Assembly: GCA_023423475.1 (NCBI GenBank)
Contig: JAFAFN010000033.1
Span: 1 to 5,188 of the forward strand
Direction of reading: 5' to 3'
Length of the DNA: 5,188 nucleotides
Source of the DNA: Actinomycetes bacterium
GTDB lineage: Bacteria; Actinomycetota; Acidimicrobiia; Acidimicrobiales; Microtrichaceae
Position 1 is the first letter of the stretch. Each line of letters opens with the position of its first letter. This document shows positions 1 through 5,188 of this stretch, one piece after another. The position numbers and the translations under genes are program-made. Below the pieces are notes generated by a model. The model was not told the origin of the DNA. It saw only the letters and a list, made by a program, of their open reading frames with translations, and did not search any database.

Positions 1-75
1 GTCGACGACATCGACGGCGACCGGTTGATCGACGCACTGCTCGAGTCCGTGGAGACCACGTCCTCGGCGGCGTGA
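1..75 (+). CDS. C-terminal end of a probable MoxR-family AAA+ ATPase (partial)
   Basis: Only the last 24 codons are present, ending in TGA at 73-75; the start lies upstream of the window. The tail contains DIDGDRLIDALLESVE followed by a short Ala/Ser/Thr-rich end. MoxR-family ATPases commonly finish with a short helix of this type (an Asp/Gly turn, then a Leu/Val-rich helix), but no Walker or sensor motif is visible, so the identity rests mainly on position. A gene directly upstream of a DUF58 gene and a BatA-type VWA gene is very often moxR. MoxR proteins are cytoplasmic ATPases thought to remodel or activate targets together with VWA proteins. Only 3 bases separate its stop from the next ATG, so the two are almost certainly co-transcribed. 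An unrelated gene cannot be excluded from so short a fragment. Confidence 0.6.
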   Translation, partial: VDDIDGDRLIDALLESVETTSSAA

Positions 76-78
76 GCC

Positions 79-942
79 ATGGTCGCGGCGGTGCTGAGCG
101 CCCAGGAGCTGGCGGCGATCGAACGACTCGCGCTCACGCCGGATCGCCGGGTGCCCGGATCGGGTAGCGGACCCCATCGCTCGCGCACCCGCGGACGATC
201 GCTGGACGTCGTCGACTGGCGGGAGTACCAGCCGGGTGACGACCCCCGGAGCATCGACGTGCAGGCCTGGGCACGACTCGACCACGTGCTGGTCCGCCTC
301 TACGAGGCCGACGTCGATCTGCGGGTCCAGCTCGTGGTGGACACCTCGGCGTCGATGGGTTTCGGCGGACGTCTGCACCAGGCGTCCAGGGTCGTGGCGG
401 CACTGGGTGTCGCGGCGCTCGTGCGCAACGAGACGGTCAGCATCTGCACCCTCGGCGACGCCGTGCCGCGGCGCTTCCGCGGTCGGGGTGCGATCCCGGC
501 GGTCCTCGCGATGATCGGCGACTGGCGCGCGGACGGCCCGACCCCGTTGGTCGACGTGGCCAGGACGCTCGGCGCGACCACCCGACGCGCCGGCGTCGTG
601 GTCGTCGTGTCGGACTTCCTCACCCCGGGTGCACTCGAGGCGATGGATCTGTTCGCCATGCGTCGGGAGCAGGTCGTCGCGGTCCAGGTCGTGTCGAGCT
701 CGGACGAACGACCCGACGCGCTGGGTGAGGTGCAGCTCGTCGACGCCGAGACCGGCGACCGGGTCGACGTGGACATGAGCCCGGAGGTGGTCGACGCGTT
801 CGCCGCTCGACGGGTGGCCGGCCGGCGAGCACTCGCGGCGCGCATGGCCCGACACGGTGGACGTTCCGTCGTGGTCGACAGCGAGGACGACCTGATCACC
901 TCGGTGGTGCCGTCGCTGATCGGCCGCGGCGTGCTGCGATGA
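79..942 (+). CDS. DUF58 domain protein (degenerate VWA fold), MoxR partner
   Basis: A complete 287-residue protein. The DUF58 signature is clear: G-x-H-R-S near residues 31-35, then REYQPGDDPRSID at 48-60, followed by the Ala-Arg-Leu of the usual 'ID-W-xxx-AR' block (Trp is replaced by Val61 here). A VWA-like fold follows, with a MIDAS-type DTSAS at 88-92, a possible third-loop Thr155 and SDF at 178-180. The tail around 213-250 (G-E-V-x-L-x-D-A-E-T-G-D) is also typical of the family. No signal peptide or membrane helix is seen, and the length suits the short, soluble form, so it is probably cytoplasmic. The family is found beside moxR and membrane VWA genes; its biochemical role is not settled. 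The frame has a stop at 73-75, so ATG 79 is the first available start. No convincing Shine-Dalgarno sits before it, and translation is probably coupled to the upstream gene. It contains one cysteine (123). Family assignment is secure; function is not. Confidence 0.93.
   Translation: MVAAVLSAQELAAIERLALTPDRRVPGSGSGPHRSRTRGRSLDVVDWREYQPGDDPRSIDVQAWARLDHVLVRLYEADVDLRVQLVVDTSASMGFGGRLHQASRVVAALGVAALVRNETVSICTLGDAVPRRFRGRGAIPAVLAMIGDWRADGPTPLVDVARTLGATTRRAGVVVVVSDFLTPGALEAMDLFAMRREQVVAVQVVSSSDERPDALGEVQLVDAETGDRVDVDMSPEVVDAFAARRVAGRRALAARMARHGGRSVVVDSEDDLITSVVPSLIGRGVLR
939..942 (+). promoter_or_regulatory. ATGA stop/start overlap (translational coupling)
   Basis: The ATG of the giant VWA gene (939-941) overlaps the TGA of the DUF58 gene (940-942). 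No strong purine-rich ribosome site is visible just upstream, so the start is probably served by ribosomes terminating on the DUF58 gene, which would tie the output of the two proteins together. The first residues, MSFASPAGLW, match how BatA-type proteins usually begin, which supports this start. Confidence 0.85.
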
Positions 943-3900
943 GCTTCGCGTCGCCCGCGGGGCTGTGGCTGCTGACGCTCGCGCTGCCGATCGTCGCGCT
1001 GCACGTGCTGCGATCCCGGCGCACCGAGGTGGTCGTCGCGTCGACCCTCGAGTGGCAGGAGCACGACCGTCCCGTGTCGTCATCTCAGCCCTGGCAGCGG
1101 CTGCGCTGGTCGATCCCGCTGGTGCTCCAGCTGCTGGTGGTCGCCCTGCTCGCCGTCGCGCTGGCCGGACCGGTGATCGACACCGGCAGGGTCAGCGCGC
1201 AGCGACTCGTGGTCCTGGTCGACACGAGCGCGTCGATGGCTGCCACCGACGGGACACCTGACCGCCTCGCGGACGCCCTCGACGAGGTCGTGGCCGTGGC
1301 GGGCGACCTCGGAGCGGGCGCGACGGTCTCGATCGTGACCACCGGTGCGCCGGCCCAGGTGGTCGCCACCGACGTGGCACCCGACGAGGTGGCATCCCTC
1401 GTCGAGGGCATCGAGGTGTCCGAGGGCGGCTTCGACGGCGAGGTCGCCTCGTCCCTCGCGCTCGGACTCGACCAGCCGGATCGCTCGGTCGGCTACGTGC
1501 TGGTCACCGACGGCGGCCTGCGGGCGAACGACGTCGATCTGCTCCCGGCCGGGACCGAGGTCCGCACGGTCGGGGAGCGTGCGAACAACCTGGGTGTCAC
1601 CAACGTCGTGGTCACCGACGCCGGCGCGTCGATGCACGTGCAGGTCACGGTCGACAACGCAGACGTCGATCCGGCAGCGACGGTCGTGCGCGTCGACGTG
1701 GACGGCCGCTCCGAGGCGTCCGAGCCGGCGACGGTCGACGGGCGCGGCTCGACCGAGGTCGGCCTGGACGTCCCGCGGGGCGAGCGCATCGACGTGCACC
1801 TCGACTCCGACGACCTGCTCGACCTCGATGACCACGTGTACGCGGTCGGCCCGGATGCCCGCACGTTGTCGGTGCTCCAGGTCGGCGCGCCGAACCCGTT
1901 CCTCGACGCGTTGACGGGCTCGGTCCCGTCGATCGAGGTGACCAGGGTCGACTCGCTGGACGCGCTGCCCGAGGCGGAGCGCGACGGCAGCGGCCACGAC
2001 CTGATGATCCTCGACGGCGTCGCCGCCGACGTGGCCCCCGTCGTGCCGTGGTGGTCGATCGCCTCGACCGGCGCACCGGGTGTCGAGGTGCTGGGCACGC
2101 TCGACGCGCCGGTGCCGGTCCTGGTGCGATCCGACAACGAGCTGCTCGACGGTCTGGACGTCGCCGAGCTCGCGATCTCCGAGTCGCAGCGGCTGTCCGC
2201 TCCGGCCGCCACGACGCTCATCGGCGCCGAGGACACGCCCCTGCTCGTGTCGGGGCGCGTCGGGGCGGTGCCGTTCGTGCACCAGGGCTTCACGCTCGAG
2301 AGCTCCAACCTCGGACTGCTCCCCGCGTTCCCCGTGCTCGCGGAGCGGATCCTCACGTCGCTGGGTGGTGCCGAGCAGTCGGCCGGCGCACTCGGCGTCG
2401 GCGATCAGCTCACCCTCGACGTGGGCAGCGAATCGGTGGTCACCTCGCCCTCGGGCACCCGCATCGTCGTGCCGGCCGGGGGAGTGCCGCCGGCGCTCGA
2501 TCGCTCGGGCGTGTGGACCGTGGAGTCCGAGGCGACCGGACGCCGCTCGATCGTGGTCAACCCGGCCCCCTCGGAGTCGGACATCTCCCCGACGGACGGA
2601 CTGGCCGTGCCGGGGGTCCCCCACGAAGAGGTCGCGGACGGGGTCCCGGTCCAACGTTCGCTGCTCGTGTGGATCCTGGCGCTGGTCGTGGCGGCGGTCG
2701 TCGCCGAATGGTGGTTCGCGGCGCGGCGCCGGGGAGTGGCTCGTCGGCAGTGGCGGGTCGCCGCGGCGATGCGGGCCGCGGTGCTCGCGCTGGTGCTGGT
2801 GGCGCTCGTCGTGCCGGTCGTGCACCGCAACAGCGGCGCGGTCTCGGTGATCGTCGTGCTGGACGTCTCGGACTCGATGGGCGGCGCCCGGGACGACGCG
2901 GTCGACCTCGCCGCCGAGGCGCTGTCGCGGATGCCGAGCGGTGCCAGTGCCGGGGTCGTCGTGGTCGGCGGCGACGCGTTGGTCGACGCCTCGGTCAGCG
3001 AGCAGCTGAGCTGGAGCGGTCCGAGGGTGAGCGTCGACGGTTCGGCGACCGACCTCGCTGCTGGCTTGCGCATCGCCGGAGCGATCGCACCCCGTGACCA
3101 CGCCCGTCGTGTCGTGCTGATCTCTGACGGCCGACCGACGACGGGTGATCTCGACGCCGAGGTCACCCGGCTCGAACGTGCGGGTGTGCGCCTTGACGTG
3201 GTGCCGATCGAGTCGAGCGTCGGTCCCGACGTGATGGTGATGTCGCTCGATGCACCTGATCGTGCACGCGCCGAGGAGTCGATCGAGCTGCGCGTCCGGA
3301 TCCGAGCCACGACCGCGCAGCTCGTGACCGTCGCGTTGCAGCGCGACGGCGTCGAGGTCGACCGCCAACTCGTCGAGGCGACCGCGGGCGACTCCGAGGT
3401 GACGTTCCGCCAGCCCGCCGGTGACACGGGTCTGGTCCGGTGGTCGGCCAGCGTGTCGGGCCCGGCCAACGGGATCACGCAGAACGACCGGGCCCGGGCC
3501 TCGACCCGCATCGAGGGCAGCGCCGAGGTCCTGGTCGTCGAGGGTGCTCCGGCCGAGAGCGCCGCGTTCGTCGAGTTGCTCGGCGCCACCGGGGCCGAAG
3601 TCACCGTCGTGGCGCCCGAGGAGCTGCCCGACCTGTCGGGACTGGCGGCGAGCGACGCGGTGGTGCTGGTCGACGTGCCCGCATCGTCGCTCTCACGCGA
3701 CCAGGTGGCGTCGCTCGTGACCGCGACCGAGCAGCTCGGCACGGGCCTGCTCACCCTGGGTGGCACCTCGAGCTACGGCGCAGGCGACTACCTCGGCTCG
3801 GAGCTCGAGTCGCTGCTCCCGGTGATCAGCGAGGTGAAGGACCCGTTGCGTCGATCCAAGGTCGCCCAGGTGTTCGCGGTCGACGTCTCGGGGTCGATGG

Positions 3901-5188
3901 GCGCGTGCCACTGCGCCGAGGACGGCGCGAACCAGAACGGGCGCCACGACGGCGGCATCGAGAAGTCCGACATCGCGCGCGAGGCCGCGACGCTCGCGGT
4001 CGACGGGATCGAACCTGGCGACGAGCTCGGGGTGCTGGCGCTCGACGACGAGGCCCGCTGGCTCATGGACCTCTCGCCGGTGGGCGACGGCACCGCCGCG
4101 CGGCGGCGTCTCGCCGGCATCGACCACGGCGAGGGTTCGACGAACCTGGCACCGGGCCTCACCGAGTCGGCGAAGCAGCTCCGCGACTCCGACGCCTCGC
4201 TGCGCCACATCGTGTTGTTCACCGACGGCTTCGAGGACGAGGACCGCCTCGACGCGCTCGCCCGCGAGGCGGCGCAGCTGCGAGACGAGGGCATCACCGT
4301 GTCGGTCATGGGGACGGGCGAAGGCTCCGCGGTGCAGCTCCGATCCATCGCGGACGCCGGTGGTGGGCGCTTCTATCCGGGGCGTGACCTGCAGGCGCTG
4401 CCCGACCTGCTGCTCGAGGAGACCAAGGTGGTGTCGCGCCAGCTGATCGTCGAGGGCGAGTTCCTCCCGGAGATCTCGTCGACCGCCCCGGAGGTCGCGA
4501 CGCTGGAGTCGGCACCTCCGGTCCTGGGCTACGTGGCGTCGACCGCACGCCCGACCGCGACCCAGCACCTCAGGGTCGGCCCGGAGCAGGACCCGCTCCT
4601 GGCCTCGTGGCAGGTCGGACTCGGCAAGGTCGCGTCGTGGACCAGCGATGCAGGAGGGCGGTGGGCCGGGGGATGGACCGGCTGGGAGGGTGCCCCTCAG
4701 TTCTGGGCCGGCGTCATCCGTTCGATCGCCAAGTCACCGCAGGGGTCGATGGCGGTGCACTTCGATCGGGGCACGGCGACGATGACGGCGACGTTCGACC
4801 GCGACGTGCCCGACGGCGCCTCGGTCACCGCGACGGTGACGTCACCGTCGGGTGCCACCTCGGACGCCGCGATGCGCCGCCTGGACGACCGGACCTTCGA
4901 GGGCGAGACCGCCACCGGACCGTCGGGCACCTACGGCGTCGGTGCGGTGGCGCGCGGCGTCGACGGCGCCCCGATCGCGGCGGTCTCGGCCGCGGTCGAG
5001 CTCGGCTACTCCCAGGAGTACCTGAGCTCCGAGAGCAACCCGGAGGTGCTCGAGGTCGCCAGCGCCAGGACCGGTGGGCGCGGGGTGATCACCGCCGAGC
5101 AGTTCTTCGACGACGGCGGTCTCGTTCCCGGGCGGCGGGCCCTCGACCTGACCCCGTGGTTGCTGCTGCTCGCCGCGCTGCTGTGGCC
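939..5188 (+). CDS. Giant membrane protein: fused BatA-type and VWA/amidotransferase-like protein with three VWA domains (3' end missing)
   Basis: One open frame of 1416 visible residues without a stop; it continues past the window. First half: membrane helices at about 8-24 and 59-78 with a basic loop between them (BatA/aerotolerance N-terminus), VWA1 at about 89-213 (DTSAS 95-99, TDG with D191), a beta-rich region at about 216-306, a glutamine-amidotransferase-like fold at about 308-477, and a helix at 574-593. Second half: basic loop 596-612, helix at about 613-629, VWA2 at about 636-758 (DVSDS 642-646, T704, D730), a beta-rich region, an amidotransferase-like fold from 863 (GGTSSYGAGDY 941-951, LLPV to 962), VWA3 at about 976-1160 (DVSGS 982-986, T1068, D1096), then WQVGLGKVASWTSDAG from 1224 and a last helix from about 1404 that is cut by the window edge. 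By the positive-inside rule, all VWA domains face outward. Neither amidotransferase-like fold contains a cysteine, so both are presumably non-catalytic. VWA domains bind metal and protein partners. The likely partners are the MoxR and DUF58 products; the substrate is unknown. Family homologues usually end soon after the last helix, so probably little is missing. Confidence 0.9.
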   Translation, partial: MSFASPAGLWLLTLALPIVALHVLRSRRTEVVVASTLEWQEHDRPVSSSQPWQRLRWSIPLVLQLLVVALLAVALAGPVIDTGRVSAQRLVVLVDTSASMAATDGTPDRLADALDEVVAVAGDLGAGATVSIVTTGAPAQVVATDVAPDEVASLVEGIEVSEGGFDGEVASSLALGLDQPDRSVGYVLVTDGGLRANDVDLLPAGTEVRTVGERANNLGVTNVVVTDAGASMHVQVTVDNADVDPAATVVRVDVDGRSEASEPATVDGRGSTEVGLDVPRGERIDVHLDSDDLLDLDDHVYAVGPDARTLSVLQVGAPNPFLDALTGSVPSIEVTRVDSLDALPEAERDGSGHDLMILDGVAADVAPVVPWWSIASTGAPGVEVLGTLDAPVPVLVRSDNELLDGLDVAELAISESQRLSAPAATTLIGAEDTPLLVSGRVGAVPFVHQGFTLESSNLGLLPAFPVLAERILTSLGGAEQSAGALGVGDQLTLDVGSESVVTSPSGTRIVVPAGGVPPALDRSGVWTVESEATGRRSIVVNPAPSESDISPTDGLAVPGVPHEEVADGVPVQRSLLVWILALVVAAVVAEWWFAARRRGVARRQWRVAAAMRAAVLALVLVALVVPVVHRNSGAVSVIVVLDVSDSMGGARDDAVDLAAEALSRMPSGASAGVVVVGGDALVDASVSEQLSWSGPRVSVDGSATDLAAGLRIAGAIAPRDHARRVVLISDGRPTTGDLDAEVTRLERAGVRLDVVPIESSVGPDVMVMSLDAPDRARAEESIELRVRIRATTAQLVTVALQRDGVEVDRQLVEATAGDSEVTFRQPAGDTGLVRWSASVSGPANGITQNDRARASTRIEGSAEVLVVEGAPAESAAFVELLGATGAEVTVVAPEELPDLSGLAASDAVVLVDVPASSLSRDQVASLVTATEQLGTGLLTLGGTSSYGAGDYLGSELESLLPVISEVKDPLRRSKVAQVFAVDVSGSMGACHCAEDGANQNGRHDGGIEKSDIAREAATLAVDGIEPGDELGVLALDDEARWLMDLSPVGDGTAARRRLAGIDHGEGSTNLAPGLTESAKQLRDSDASLRHIVLFTDGFEDEDRLDALAREAAQLRDEGITVSVMGTGEGSAVQLRSIADAGGGRFYPGRDLQALPDLLLEETKVVSRQLIVEGEFLPEISSTAPEVATLESAPPVLGYVASTARPTATQHLRVGPEQDPLLASWQVGLGKVASWTSDAGGRWAGGWTGWEGAPQFWAGVIRSIAKSPQGSMAVHFDRGTATMTATFDRDVPDGASVTATVTSPSGATSDAAMRRLDDRTFEGETATGPSGTYGVGAVARGVDGAPIAAVSAAVELGYSQEYLSSESNPEVLEVASARTGGRGVITAEQFFDDGGLVPGRRALDLTPWLLLLAALLW
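2658..2825 (+). other. Fusion seam: helix, basic cytoplasmic loop, helix joining the two halves
   Basis: This part of the giant gene encodes residues 574-629. A helix (SLLVWILALVVAAVVAEWWF) is followed by a loop rich in arginine (596-612: ARRRGVARRQWR and following residues), then a second helix (AAVLALVLVALVVPVV). The first helix with its E-W-W-F/Arg end is how BatA-type proteins normally finish. The Arg-rich loop and second helix are how the VWA/amidotransferase-like partner normally begins. The frame is open throughout. A GTG at 2736 and an ATG at 2769 lie in frame, but neither has a well-spaced ribosome site, so separate internal initiation is not well supported. Confidence 0.7.

Noticed and set aside
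2736..2771. Possible separate internal start (GTG 2736 or ATG 2769) for the second half
   Set aside because: No stop precedes it in frame and no suitably spaced ribosome site is visible; the purine run before GTG 2736 abuts the codon. Kept only as a minor possibility.
2048..3097. Plus-strand open frames in another phase (349 residues here, also 315 residues at 3440-4387)
   Set aside because: Arg/Gly/Ala-rich out-of-frame readings of the giant gene. They are caused by the lack of stop codons in GC-rich DNA.
1080..3368. A 762-residue open frame on the minus strand
   Set aside because: It is an antisense shadow of the giant gene. Its product is dominated by Arg, Asp, His and Gly with no recognisable domain, as expected opposite a GC-rich gene; the + strand frame over the same bases carries clear VWA and membrane motifs.
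2405..3766. A 453-residue minus-strand open frame, and a 291-residue one at 3693-4568
   Set aside because: Low-complexity Ser/Thr/Arg- or Arg/Gly-rich translations with no domain, lying wholly opposite conserved coding sequence.
1..5188. Frequent GTCGAC words throughout
   Set aside because: They fall largely in frame as Val-Asp codon pairs in GC-rich genes, with no regular spacing, so they do not look like a repeat or binding-site array.
79..5188. A defence system based on MoxR-VWA partners
   Set aside because: No nuclease, protease, toxin or other effector domain is visible, and the gene order matches widespread housekeeping-type MoxR-DUF58-BatA operons.

Overview
The window is very GC-rich, with codons ending almost always in G or C and all genes on the + strand with essentially no gaps. 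This points to a high-GC bacterium, most likely an actinomycete-type lineage. An Acidimicrobiia-like origin is only a guess from style; no phylogenetic marker is present.

Layout: (1) 1-75 is the 3' end of a gene that is probably a MoxR-family AAA+ ATPase. (2) 79-942 is a complete DUF58 protein with a degenerate von Willebrand factor A (VWA) fold. (3) 939-5188 is a single uninterrupted reading frame of at least 1416 codons, joined to the DUF58 gene by an ATGA overlap and running off the right edge. It has no stop inside the window, and I translated it by hand across its whole length. There is no intergenic stretch above 3 bases, and I see no promoter, terminator, RNA gene, mobile element or CRISPR array.

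The giant third gene is the interesting part. Its first ~600 residues look like a complete BatA/aerotolerance-type membrane protein: two N-terminal membrane anchors, a VWA domain, a beta-rich region, a glutamine-amidotransferase-like fold and a C-terminal membrane helix. Its remaining ~810 residues look like a complete VWA/amidotransferase-like membrane protein: membrane helix, VWA, beta-rich region, amidotransferase-like fold carrying another VWA, and a final membrane helix at the window edge. In the usual MoxR-DUF58-VWA operons these would be two neighbouring genes. Here they are one polypeptide with three VWA domains and five predicted membrane helices.

How the genes may work together (known of the families, plus inference): MoxR ATPases typically act with VWA-domain partners as chaperone-like or metal-insertion machines. 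The MoxR and DUF58 proteins would be cytoplasmic, while the giant protein would be anchored in the membrane with its VWA domains outside. The substrate cannot be read from the sequence. I see a rearranged version of a known operon type rather than a clearly new system.
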